Part shown: piece by piece, positions 25,266-33,303 of the stretch
Position numbering within the stretch: position 1 is the first letter of the stretch
Layout: each line of letters opens with the position of its first letter
From: CAXXOK01 sp963663285
GTDB lineage: Bacteria > Bacillota > Clostridia > Christensenellales > Aristaeellaceae
Length of the DNA: 64,000 nt
Assembly (NCBI GenBank): GCA_963663285.2
Contig: CAXXNI010000002.1
Coordinates: forward strand, 62,001-126,000
Direction of reading: 5' to 3'
Translations under genes and position numbers: made by a program
The notes under the pieces: model-generated
Seen by the model: the letters and a program-made list of their open reading frames with translations, nothing else
Told to the model about the DNA's origin: nothing
Database searches by the model: none

Positions 25266-25307
25266 AACATCAAAGCCTGCCGTTTTAATTCGGCAGGCTT
25301 TGATGTT
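25266..25307. terminator. 17-bp-stem bidirectional terminator
   Basis: A perfect 17-bp stem (25266-25282 with 25291-25307, arm AACATCAAAGCCTGCCG) closes an 8-base loop about 25 bases after the FMN-binding gene stop. A short T run follows on the plus strand and T residues flank it on the minus strand, so it can stop transcripts from both sides. Confidence 0.82.
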
Positions 25308-25393
25308 TGATAGTGGTTCATTACGTGGCTGTCATTGCTTAAGTGCGTGGTGATAAACATCCGTAGAGCCGTTTGGCTGCAAATGGCATGGGT

Positions 25394-25430
25394 ATACCCA
25401 TCTGCTTTACTAGAATAGGCAGATGGGTAT
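25394..25430. repeat. 12-bp perfect inverted repeat
   Basis: Arms ATACCCATCTGC (25394-25405) and GCAGATGGGTAT (25419-25430) flank a 13-base loop. There is no T tract on either strand, so it is not a typical terminator; it could be an RNA hairpin in the AraC 3' region or a protein-binding site. Confidence 0.6.
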
Positions 25431-25571
25431 TGGTATCTCTTCGTAAGGCTCATCAACATTCGCTATTGCCGTATCAAGCAGCGAACTTGCTTTTTGACTC
25501 ATATGTATGGAGAAAGGATACTGGTGATATTACTGCGACAAATAGCCGGATTCTCGCTCTTTACGAGTTTT

Positions 25572-26453
25572 CTATTGATGGATGGAATACAAGTATTCCG
25601 TCGGAGATAGATTCATTACCTGCTTAAACTGGCGGGAAAAGGCGGCTGTGCTGGAATAACCTAAACTATCTGCAATCTGTGTGATGTTGCTTTTACCGTT
25701 GCGTAGCTGCCGTCTGGCTTCATCGATGCGTAAGCGACGGTAATAATCCATCACAGGGATGCCGGTGTACCGCCGGAAGCGCTCCTTAAATACCGTTGCG
25801 GACAGACCAACCTGCTGGCAAACCTGTGCAAACCGCAGTGAACCGTCAAGCTGCGAGATCATCAGCTCGCGGGCACGCTCGAAATACACGGTAAAGTCCT
25901 CCTCTTCCGTCACGCGTGGGCGGGGCGGATGCTGGGGTACGGCTTGTTGAGTACGCAGCAGATCCAGCAATAGCTGGGTAAGATATAAAACGATCATCTG
26001 TACGCCGCCCCGCGGAGCCGTCGGCAGCGGATGCAGGCTTTTCTGGTCGGATACGTCCAGTACGGGGCCAAACACCCGCTGGCCTTCTGCGATCATGTGG
26101 GAAAGCAGGCGGCGCTGGGGCGAGAGCAGCGTGTATTGTTTGCCGCGAAACGCCCGCATGGCAGAACTGTTACAGGCGAAAGAAATCACAAAGATGCTGG
26201 TTCCCTTTGCGTAGTTTGCCCAAATGGTGTGAAATTCGTTGGGCTTATGAAAAATCAACTGTCCCGGATACAACTGGCATACTTTATTGCCTGCGCCAAT
26301 TTCTGCTTCACCATGGTCGATATAAGCAATCTCCCAGAAATCGTGCTTTTCTCCGCTGAATACGTACCCTGACGCGAATTGGAAATAATGCAGGCTAAAT
26401 AACCCGCTGATGGAGATTACATTTTGGGGCTTGAGCATTTGGTATTCCGACAT
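25572..26453 (-). CDS. AraC-family regulator
   Basis: This 293-residue protein has an N-terminal cupin-like sensing domain (about 15-110; W-E-I-A-Y-I-D-H-G near 41 and F-H-K-P-N-E-F-H near 69) and a C-terminal double helix-turn-helix (about 190-290) ending A-A-F-S-R-Q-F-K, the AraC signature. ATG at 26453 is well spaced from GGAGGAG. It is divergent from the NahK operon across a 150-base gap, where a TACAAT -10 box at 26570-26575 lacks a good -35 box; this fits activator dependence. It probably senses a sugar. Confidence 0.9.
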   Translation of the reverse strand: MSEYQMLKPQNVISISGLFSLHYFQFASGYVFSGEKHDFWEIAYIDHGEAEIGAGNKVCQLYPGQLIFHKPNEFHTIWANYAKGTSIFVISFACNSSAMRAFRGKQYTLLSPQRRLLSHMIAEGQRVFGPVLDVSDQKSLHPLPTAPRGGVQMIVLYLTQLLLDLLRTQQAVPQHPPRPRVTEEEDFTVYFERARELMISQLDGSLRFAQVCQQVGLSATVFKERFRRYTGIPVMDYYRRLRIDEARRQLRNGKSNITQIADSLGYSSTAAFSRQFKQVMNLSPTEYLYSIHQ

Positions 26454-26604
26454 GTGCATCTCCTCCTAGTGCCAGTTTGCCACAGCAACGCGGGCACGTC
26501 AAGAAAGAATGCGACCGAAATGATAAATATTCCGTCTGAATTGATAATGCAATTCTTGGTGTGCTTTGCTACAATAAGGGAGGAATAAGGGGAGGCGTTC
26601 TTTC

Positions 26605-27516
26605 GTGGAGCAAAAGCCGATTTTGGTCATTATGGCAGCGGGAATGGGCAGCCGGTATGGCGGTCTCAAGCAAATTGACCCTGTGGATGAACAGGGACAA
26701 ATCATCATCGATTATTCGATTTTTGATGCGATTCGCGCGGGCTTTGGCAAAGTGGTTTGCATTATCAAACCGGAAATGGAAGCTGATTTTCGCGAGGTGA
26801 TCGGCAACCGTATCGCACCGTTTGTGGAGCTGGTTTACGCCTATCAGCGGCTGGATGTATTGCCGGAGGGCTTCAGCATACCGCAGGGACGTACAAAACC
26901 GTGGGGGACAGCACATGCTGTGCTATGCGCCAAAGAAAAAATCGACGCGCCTTTCGCTGTGATCAACGCAGATGATTTTTACGGGCGCACAGCGTATGAG
27001 CAGCTGGCTGCATACCTATCCAAGCCGCATGAAGCCGGTGAACACGTTATGGTTGGCTATGATATTAAGAACACGCTTACGGAAAACGGGCATGTAGCGC
27101 GTGGCATTTGCCGGGTGGAAAACGGCTGCTTAACAGAAATTGTGGAGCGAACGCATATCGAACCGCGTGAGGGCGGGGCGGCGTTTACCGAGGATGGAGA
27201 GCATTTTACCTTTTTGCCGGACGGTACGATTGTCAGCATGAATTTCTGGGGGTTCCAGCCTTCGATTCTGCACGAGATCGAAGCGCGGTTTGCCGCGTAC
27301 CTGCGGTATGCGCTGCCGGAAAATCCCCTGAAGTGCGAGTATTTTTTGCCGCTGATTCCCAACCAACTGATTCACGAAGGCAAGGCGACGGTTGCTGTAT
27401 TGCCGACCCATGAAAAATGGTATGGGGTTACCTACCATGAAGATATGGGAAAAGTAAAAGCGGCAATTGCAAAAATGAAGGCGGACGGGATGTATCCCGC
27501 TACGCTTTGGAGGTAA
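26605..27516 (+). CDS. sugar-1-phosphate nucleotidyltransferase family protein
   Basis: This 303-residue protein has the nucleotidyltransferase signature at its start (M-A-A-G-M-G-S-R-Y-G-G-L-K, residues 10-22) and metal-site motifs K-P-W-G-T-A-H-A (about 97) and I-N-A-D-D-F-Y-G (about 118). It should join a sugar-1-phosphate to an NTP, releasing pyrophosphate. The start is GTG after GGGGAGGCG. The next gene, 5 bases on, is an N-acetylhexosamine 1-kinase whose product, a HexNAc-1-phosphate, is its likely substrate; this pairing would replace the uridylyltransferase of the bifidobacterial pathway. Confidence 0.85.
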   Translation: MEQKPILVIMAAGMGSRYGGLKQIDPVDEQGQIIIDYSIFDAIRAGFGKVVCIIKPEMEADFREVIGNRIAPFVELVYAYQRLDVLPEGFSIPQGRTKPWGTAHAVLCAKEKIDAPFAVINADDFYGRTAYEQLAAYLSKPHEAGEHVMVGYDIKNTLTENGHVARGICRVENGCLTEIVERTHIEPREGGAAFTEDGEHFTFLPDGTIVSMNFWGFQPSILHEIEARFAAYLRYALPENPLKCEYFLPLIPNQLIHEGKATVAVLPTHEKWYGVTYHEDMGKVKAAIAKMKADGMYPATLWR

Positions 27517-27521
27517 ATGCT

Positions 27522-28580
27522 ATGCGCGGGATTCTGGATCAATTTAAGCTGGATGGCGCGGTCGTCTCCTGCGAGCGCTACGGCAGCGGGCATATAAACC
27601 AAACGTTTCTGGTAACGACCGATGCGCCGCACCGGTACATACTACAACAAATCAACCGCCGCGTGTTTACCAATGTACCGGCGTTGATGGAGAATATTGA
27701 TTCCGTTACGAAATACCTGGCCAAACAGGATGCGGACCCCCGCCATGTGCTGACCCTTGTACCTGTGAAGAACGGGAAACCGTATTATCAAAACGGTGAA
27801 GGCGAATACTGGCGTATGTACGAGTTTGTCAACGGCGGTATCAGCCTGAACAGCCCGGAAAACGCTGAGGATTTTTACCAGAGCGCGATAGCGTTTGGGA
27901 CATTTCAAAACCTGCTGGCGGATTTTCCGGCGGAAACGCTGCACGAGACCATTGCACATTTTCATGATACGCCTGTGCGCTACCGTGCGATTCATGCCGC
28001 GATAGATGCCGATGCCGTGGGGCGGCGGCAGGAAGTGGAAAAAGAGATTGCCTTTGCTTTGCAGCATGAACAGGAAGCAGGCTTTATGATGCATCTGCTG
28101 GCCGATGGGAAGCTGCCCCTGCGCGTAACCCATAACGATACGAAGCTGAATAACGTTATTCTGGATGAGAAAGACCGCACGGCGCTGTGTGTGATCGACC
28201 TGGATACGGTTATGCCCGGGCTGGTCGCCAATGACTTTGGCGATTCTATCCGCTTTGGTGCCAGCACGGCGGCCGAAGACGAGAAGGACCTGCGCAAAGT
28301 GAGCCTGTCCCTTTCCCTGTACGAAACCTATGTGAAAGGGTTTTTAGCGGTTTGCGGCTCCCGACTGACCAAACGGGAAAAAGAAACCCTGCCCATGGGC
28401 GCTAAAATGATGACGCTGGAAAACGGGGTGCGCTTTTTAACGGATTATTTACAGGGCGATCCCTACTATGCCATCTCCCGGCCGGAACATAATCTGGACA
28501 GGGCGCGCACACAGTTTGCGCTGGTAGAGGATATGGAGCGCAAATGGGAGCAGATGAACCAGATCATTGCGAAGTATTGA
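27522..28580 (+). CDS. nahK: N-acetylhexosamine 1-kinase
   Basis: This 352-residue enzyme phosphorylates GlcNAc and GalNAc at C1. It closely resembles the Bifidobacterium longum enzyme (LnpB/NahK) as I recall it: Y-G-x-G-H-I-N-x-T near residue 20, R-Y-I-L-Q-Q-x-N near 39, A-H-F-H-D-T-P near 145, the phosphotransferase loop R-V-T-H-N-D-T-K-L-N-N near 200, I-D-L-D-T-x-M-P-G near 223 and D-F-G-D-S-I-R-F-G-A-S-T near 237. ATG at 27522 follows GGAGGT. The bifidobacterial pathway uses it to salvage sugars from galacto- and lacto-N-biose. Confidence 0.92.
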   Translation: MRGILDQFKLDGAVVSCERYGSGHINQTFLVTTDAPHRYILQQINRRVFTNVPALMENIDSVTKYLAKQDADPRHVLTLVPVKNGKPYYQNGEGEYWRMYEFVNGGISLNSPENAEDFYQSAIAFGTFQNLLADFPAETLHETIAHFHDTPVRYRAIHAAIDADAVGRRQEVEKEIAFALQHEQEAGFMMHLLADGKLPLRVTHNDTKLNNVILDEKDRTALCVIDLDTVMPGLVANDFGDSIRFGASTAAEDEKDLRKVSLSLSLYETYVKGFLAVCGSRLTKREKETLPMGAKMMTLENGVRFLTDYLQGDPYYAISRPEHNLDRARTQFALVEDMERKWEQMNQIIAKY

Positions 28581-28625
28581 CCCGTAACGGGTTAACAGAA
28601 TAGCAGCGTAAAGGAGGGGTGATGT

Positions 28626-29972
28626 TTGAACAAGCAAGCGCCGGTAAAGGCGGTAGTTGTCGGCATGGGCGCTCGTGCGACGATCTATGCGCGCGAGGCG
28701 TTGCGGCATCCCGACCGGCTGCAAATTGTTGGCGTTGCGGATGTAGATCCAAGCCATGTACGAATGGCGCGGGATACCTTTGGTATACCGCCGGAGCACT
28801 GCTTCACCTCTGTGGAGGAACTGGTAAGCGTACCCCGCTTTGCCGATGCCGCCATAAACGGAACGATGGACCCGCAGCATGTGGATACCACAATACCACT
28901 TTTAAAAAGCGGGTATGATGTGCTGTTGGAAAAGCCCTTTGCCTTAAACCAACAGGAAGCTGACCGTTTATTGGCCTGCGCCCGGGAAACGGGACGGCGC
29001 GTAATGGTTTGCCACGTGCTACGCTACGCCCCCTTCTACCGTAAACTTAAAGAGATGATTGTTGCGGGAGAACTGGGGAAAATCATCAATCTGCGTATGA
29101 CCGAGCAGGTGAGTTATTTCCACGAATCGGTTTCCTATGTGCGCGGGAAATATGCTTCACCGGAAATTTGCGGTTCCGGGATGCTGCTTTCCAAATGCAG
29201 CCACGATCTGGACTTGCTGGCGTGGTTGATGGGGGAAACCCGGCCTGCTGGCGTTGCCAGCGTGGGTTCGCTTTTCCAGTTCCGTCCGGAGCAGGCTCCG
29301 CAGGGCGCAGGGACGCATTGCTTGCTTAATTGTCCTGTTGAGCGCGAATGCCCCTATTCTGCGCGGAGGTTATATCTGGAGCGCCCGCAGCGCTGGGCGG
29401 CAAACATATGGCATGATTTGGGCTGTGACGATGCAACAAAGCAAGAAAAACTACGGCTGTTGCTGCAAGCAGATAACCCTTACAGCCGTTGCGTCTACCG
29501 GTGCAATATTCAGATTGTAGATCATCAGTCCGTGTTGATTCCGATGCAAAACGGCGCTACGGCTACGTTTTCGATGAATGGAGGCGCTGCAAAGTCGTCG
29601 CGGCGCATTCACATTACCGGAACGAAAGGCGAAGCTGCCGGCCGGTTTGAGGACGAACAATTTACCGTATCGCTGATTGCGCCTGAAAAAGCGGGAGGCG
29701 TAGTGGAATATACGGTACACACCCCTGCGACGGATACACAACAACCGGGCACTGCACTTGGGCGTGAACACGGCGGCGGAGATCAGGCGCTGGTGATGGA
29801 TTTTGTATCCCTGTTGCGTGGGGAACCCACATCGCTATGCTGCACGACCTTAGAAGATTCGATGGTTGGCCACCGGCTGGTGTATCTGGCGGAGGATTCG
29901 CGCTTGCAATCCGGGCAGATGCTGCCCTATGAGACGGGGCATGGACAGGCAAACGCCAAGGGGGAACCATGA
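28626..29972 (+). CDS. Gfo/Idh/MocA-family oxidoreductase with cysteine-rich insert
   Basis: This 448-residue protein has an N-terminal Rossmann domain (V-V-G-M-G-A-R-A near 11-18), the family E-K-P (102-104) and a C-terminal alpha/beta domain with S-H-D-L-D near 192. An insert at 230-245 has cysteines 232, 236 and 242 in a C-x3-C-P-x4-C-P-Y pattern, which may bind a metal. The start is TTG at 28626, spaced correctly from AAGGAGGGG; ATG codons nearby are in another frame. It may oxidise a sugar, or act as an NAD-dependent glycosidase like GH109 enzymes; the substrate is unknown. Confidence 0.87.
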   Translation: MNKQAPVKAVVVGMGARATIYAREALRHPDRLQIVGVADVDPSHVRMARDTFGIPPEHCFTSVEELVSVPRFADAAINGTMDPQHVDTTIPLLKSGYDVLLEKPFALNQQEADRLLACARETGRRVMVCHVLRYAPFYRKLKEMIVAGELGKIINLRMTEQVSYFHESVSYVRGKYASPEICGSGMLLSKCSHDLDLLAWLMGETRPAGVASVGSLFQFRPEQAPQGAGTHCLLNCPVERECPYSARRLYLERPQRWAANIWHDLGCDDATKQEKLRLLLQADNPYSRCVYRCNIQIVDHQSVLIPMQNGATATFSMNGGAAKSSRRIHITGTKGEAAGRFEDEQFTVSLIAPEKAGGVVEYTVHTPATDTQQPGTALGREHGGGDQALVMDFVSLLRGEPTSLCCTTLEDSMVGHRLVYLAEDSRLQSGQMLPYETGHGQANAKGEP

Positions 29973-30826
29973 AGATACTGATAACGGGTGCAACCGGATT
30001 CCTGGGTGCGCGGGCGCTGAACTACCTTCGGCAAAAGTACGAAGTTACGGCGCTGCCGTCCTCTTTGCTGCGCGGTGTATTGACGGCGGAACGGGTACGG
30101 CAGCTGGAGACGATTTTTGCGGCAAACGCACCGGACATTGTGCTGCATACGGCAGCAATATCCGATACGAATTATGCTCAGCAACACCCGGAAGAATCCT
30201 ACCTCACCAATGTGCTGCTGCCGCAAACGCTGGCGCAGATTACCGCTAGCATTGGCGGAAAATTTGTGTTTTGCTCCTCCGACCAGGTATATGGAGGCTG
30301 CGAGGGGCTGGGACCCTTTATGGAGATAGACCCTCTTGCGCCTGCCAACGTTTACGGACAGCATAAGCTGGAAGCGGAAACACTGGTTACGGACTCCTCG
30401 TCGGAAGCCGTATCCCTGCGGCTGACCTGGATGTATGATTTGCCCGGATACCAATATCCGACGCGGGCCAACCTGTTGATCAAGCTTTTGACCGCAGCCA
30501 TGAAGCGGGAGCCGTTGAAGCTGTCTACATCTGATTATCGCGGCGTGACCTACGTATGGCAGATAATCGAGAACCTTCCCCGCGTGTTTGCAATGCCGGG
30601 CGGCGTGTATAACTACGGCAGCGAGAGCATGGCGAATACATGGGAAATTGCACAGGCATGGCGCAGCGAGCTCAACTTGAACGATTTGGAAATTCTGCCG
30701 GTTGCGGGCAAGCAGCGAAGTTTATGTATGGATTGCGGAAAAAGCAAGGCGGAAGGCATTCGTTTTGAAGACTCGGTATCGGGCATTCGCCGCTGCATCC
30801 ATGATTACGGGCTGGACAAACTGTGA
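29969..30826 (+). CDS. RmlD-like NAD(P)-dependent sugar epimerase/reductase
   Basis: This 285-residue short-chain-type enzyme has T-G-A-T-G-F-L-G at residues 6-13, C-S-S-D-Q-V-Y-G-G near 94 and the catalytic V-Y-G-Q-H-K (Y-x-x-x-K) near 122. The fold group includes RmlD and related nucleotide-sugar reductases. Its ATG overlaps the stop of the Gfo/Idh gene. Being with NahK and a nucleotidyltransferase rather than the rhamnose genes, it may act on a nucleotide-HexNAc or on the sugar product of its neighbour; this is inference. Confidence 0.8.
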   Translation: MKILITGATGFLGARALNYLRQKYEVTALPSSLLRGVLTAERVRQLETIFAANAPDIVLHTAAISDTNYAQQHPEESYLTNVLLPQTLAQITASIGGKFVFCSSDQVYGGCEGLGPFMEIDPLAPANVYGQHKLEAETLVTDSSSEAVSLRLTWMYDLPGYQYPTRANLLIKLLTAAMKREPLKLSTSDYRGVTYVWQIIENLPRVFAMPGGVYNYGSESMANTWEIAQAWRSELNLNDLEILPVAGKQRSLCMDCGKSKAEGIRFEDSVSGIRRCIHDYGLDKL

Positions 30827-30927
30827 AATTGTGGTATATTTGTTGGTATCAGGTTGTTCCTACTCTGTTCTAAATTCACGCGGCTGCTGACGGGACGAAA
30901 GAAATTGTATACAGGATACAGCGTCAA

Positions 30928-30970
30928 CTTGTAATAAATACAAGGTTTTCCGGCACCTCTGGAAAAACCG
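30928..30970 (+). terminator. weak tandem hairpins after the NahK operon
   Basis: CTTGTA/TACAAG (30928-30943) and GGTTTTCC/GGAAAAACC (30944-30951 with 30961-30969, one bulge) form two small hairpins, each followed by a short T-rich run. They may end the NahK operon before the next promoter. Confidence 0.4.
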
Positions 30971-31010
30971 TTTTCGTAGAATCTGTTTTTGAGCGGAGAA
31001 AAGAAGTTGA

Positions 31011-31039
31011 TTGTAAATTCTTTCTAAAGCAGTTATAAT
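31011..31039 (+). promoter_or_regulatory. promoter of the second CUT1 importer operon
   Basis: TTGTAA (31011-31016) and a perfect TATAAT (31034-31039) are 17 bases apart. A palindromic operator lies directly at the expected start site. Confidence 0.75.
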
Positions 31040-31047
31040 AGTTGAGA

Positions 31048-31067
31048 TGAAACGTATTAACGTTTCA
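31048..31067. promoter_or_regulatory. 20-bp palindromic operator over the transcription start
   Basis: Arms TGAAACGT and ACGTTTCA (31048-31055 and 31060-31067) flank a 4-base centre, ATTA. Its position 8 bases after the -10 box suits repression. The sequence differs from the AAGTTAA-type operators near 4000, so a different regulator, not obviously encoded next to it, should bind here. A LacI-like or AraC-like protein is possible. Confidence 0.7.
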
Positions 31068-31089
31068 ATATAAATGGGAGGGGAAAACC

Positions 31090-32346
31090 ATGAAAAAAAT
31101 CGTTGCCCTGGTTTTGACCGTCTTACTTACCGTCTCCTGCATCGGCTTTGCCGCTGCCGAGGATGACATTACCCTGGATGTCATCATCTGCCAGTATGGT
31201 AACAATACCAACAACTGGTTCTTGGGTACCGGTATTGACGGCTCCAACTTCGTGGATCTGTTTGAAGCAGCCAACCCCGGCATCAAGCTGAACCTGGAAG
31301 TCGTTTCCTGGAACGATGTGTACACGGTTGTCAGCACTCGTATCAGCAACGGCAATGCACCGGACATCCTCAACATCGACACCTTCGCCGATTACGCTAC
31401 CGAGGGTTTGCTGCTGCCGGTGTCGGATTATTGCTCCGAAGAGCTGTATAACGATTTCTTCCCGTCCTTTATCGCTCAGTCTGTGATTGACGATACCGTA
31501 TGGGCTGTGCCGGATCTGGCTTCCGCCCGCGCGATGTACTACAATCAGGACATCTTCGACGAAGTCGGCATCGACGTTCCCACTACCTGGGCGGAACTGG
31601 AAGATGCCTGCCAGCAGATCGTGGACTACTACGATGGCGCCGTGTACCCCTGGGGTATGGATATGACCACCGATGAAGGCCAGGCTGCTTTCTCCTACTA
31701 TGTATGGAACAACAACGGTGGTTTTGTGGATGCGGACGGCAACTGGGCGCTCAACTCTGCTGCCAATGTCGAAGCCATCGACTTTGCGATCGGCTTGTAT
31801 AACAACGGCTTCACCAACCCCAGCCCCGCTACGCAGACCCGTTACGACCTGCAGGATATGTTCGGCGCGGGCAAGATGGCGATGGTCATCACCACCAACC
31901 AGCTGCCGACCTATCTGGACGAAAAAGGCTACAGTGTAAACTTCGGTACCGCTGCGCTGCCGCATAACGAAGGTGCGGAAGCTGGCGCCACCGGCGTTAT
32001 GGACCGTGTAATGGCCTTTAAAGACGACGCGTATCCCGATCAGGATGCCCGTAATGCCGCGATCGGCAAGTTCCTGGATTTCTTCTACAGCCCCGAAATG
32101 TACACCGGTTGGGTAAGCATGGAAGGCTTCCTGCCCGCCGTGTCTTCCGCGGTTTCTTACCTTGTAGAAGCGGATCCCAGCTTTGAAGCGTGGCTGAACG
32201 TTCTGGACAGCTGCCAGTTCTACCCGACCGCGATGAGCAACTGGGTAGATGTGAAGCAGGGCGTCATCGAAGTGGAGCAGAACGCGCTGCTGGGCGGCGA
32301 CGTGCAGACCCTCTTGGATGAGCTTCAGGCGTCGGTTGCTAAGTAA
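31090..32346 (+). CDS. second CUT1 sugar importer, substrate-binding protein
   Basis: This 418-residue secreted receptor has a signal peptide (residues 1-23, cut after A-A-A/E-D) and a MalE/UgpB-type fold; the mature part opens with D-I-T-L-D-V-I-I, and A-P-D-I-L-N-I near 96 is a family feature. A GGGAGGGG site precedes the ATG. It lies between the NahK operon and nagB/nagA, so amino-sugar-containing oligosaccharides are plausible ligands, though the sequence alone does not show it. A long minus-strand frame over this gene is a shadow. Confidence 0.9.
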   Translation: MKKIVALVLTVLLTVSCIGFAAAEDDITLDVIICQYGNNTNNWFLGTGIDGSNFVDLFEAANPGIKLNLEVVSWNDVYTVVSTRISNGNAPDILNIDTFADYATEGLLLPVSDYCSEELYNDFFPSFIAQSVIDDTVWAVPDLASARAMYYNQDIFDEVGIDVPTTWAELEDACQQIVDYYDGAVYPWGMDMTTDEGQAAFSYYVWNNNGGFVDADGNWALNSAANVEAIDFAIGLYNNGFTNPSPATQTRYDLQDMFGAGKMAMVITTNQLPTYLDEKGYSVNFGTAALPHNEGAEAGATGVMDRVMAFKDDAYPDQDARNAAIGKFLDFFYSPEMYTGWVSMEGFLPAVSSAVSYLVEADPSFEAWLNVLDSCQFYPTAMSNWVDVKQGVIEVEQNALLGGDVQTLLDELQASVAK

Positions 32347-32362
32347 AACGGTAAACGCGCGC

Positions 32363-32389
32363 GGAGGGCTCGGTAAAACCGGGCCCTCC
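32363..32389 (+). terminator. intra-operon hairpin between second receptor and permease
   Basis: A 12-bp stem (32363-32374 with 32378-32389, one G-U pair, 3-base loop) is followed by CTTTC. It is at the same position as the hairpin in the first CUT1 operon and probably keeps receptor mRNA more abundant than permease mRNA. Confidence 0.6.
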
Positions 32390-32416
32390 CTTTCATAACG
32401 ATGGGGGGAACGGATA

Positions 32417-33301
32417 TTGAATACGATTCTTGTACGCCGTAAATGGGAGCCATATCTCTGGTTGCTTCCCAGCCTTTTACTCATGACGATATTTGTCGTC
32501 TTCCCGATTTTCATCGTATTCAAACTTTCCTTCAGCGAGATTTCCAAAGCGGGTGTCGTGGGGTCGCTCATCGGACTTGGAAATTTTGAGGCTGCCGTAA
32601 ACGATAAAGTTTTCGGCACGGTCATGCTCAACACGCTGATGTGGGTAGTTTCGGTTGTAGTCATTTCCACTTTTTTTGGTTTTATTGTCGCAATGGTAAT
32701 GAACTCTCAGTTCCATGGCCGGAAAATTGCACGTTCAATCGTGGTTTTTCCGTGGGCGACTTCGTTGGTTATTCAGGCGTCCATTTGGCACTATATTATC
32801 AACTTTGAATACGGCAACCTGAATAACATCCTGTTGAATCTTGGCATTATTAAAGATGCGATCAATTGGCGCGCTTCCTACCAGATTGAGTTTATGTGGG
32901 AGTGCGGCGTAGGTATATTCGTTACCATTCCGTTTGTCGCTTTCTGTGTGCTGGCTGGTTTGCAGTCTATCGACAGCGCTTATTATGAGGCGGCTACGGT
33001 GGATGGTGCGGGCGTATGGAAAAAGCTGACGCGGGTTACTATTCCGCTTGTTCGCCCCGCGCTGACGGTTAGCACAGTGCTCAACATCATCTACGTTTTT
33101 AACTCTTTCCCGATTATTTATACCATCACCAAAGGCGCACCGGCCAATAAAACCGATACGATGATCACCTATCTGTATATGCTGGCTTTTTACGATCAGG
33201 AAAAAGGGCCTGCGACAGCGCTGTCCGTCATCGGGTTTATGATTTTGTGCGTTGTCGCCGGCGTGTATATGCTGATTTCGATGCGGAAGGATGAGCAGTA
33301 A
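32417..33301 (+). CDS. second CUT1 sugar importer, permease 1 (MalF/UgpA type)
   Basis: This 294-residue protein has six predicted membrane segments and the EAA loop E-A-A-T-V-D-G-A near residue 193. The N-terminus P-Y-L-W-L-L-P-S-L-L matches UgpA-like permeases. It starts with TTG at 32417, supported by GGGGGGAA at the right distance. It is followed two bases later by the partner permease. Confidence 0.92.
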   Translation: MNTILVRRKWEPYLWLLPSLLLMTIFVVFPIFIVFKLSFSEISKAGVVGSLIGLGNFEAAVNDKVFGTVMLNTLMWVVSVVVISTFFGFIVAMVMNSQFHGRKIARSIVVFPWATSLVIQASIWHYIINFEYGNLNNILLNLGIIKDAINWRASYQIEFMWECGVGIFVTIPFVAFCVLAGLQSIDSAYYEAATVDGAGVWKKLTRVTIPLVRPALTVSTVLNIIYVFNSFPIIYTITKGAPANKTDTMITYLYMLAFYDQEKGPATALSVIGFMILCVVAGVYMLISMRKDEQ

Positions 33302-33303
33302 AG

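Larger units (their letters stand above)
25241..25571. other. convergent intergenic region with two large hairpins
   Basis: The plus-strand FMN operon and the minus-strand AraC gene converge here. Two long inverted repeats, listed separately, lie at 25266 and 25394. Short frames across the rest have no ribosome sites and read like non-coding sequence. No repeat family or remnant gene was recognised. Confidence 0.5.

Noticed and set aside
31123..32670. A 515-codon minus-strand frame over the second CUT1 receptor gene
   Set aside because: It is antisense to a well-supported gene and extends into the start of the permease gene; its translation is rich in Val-His-Arg repeats typical of shadow frames, with no domain.
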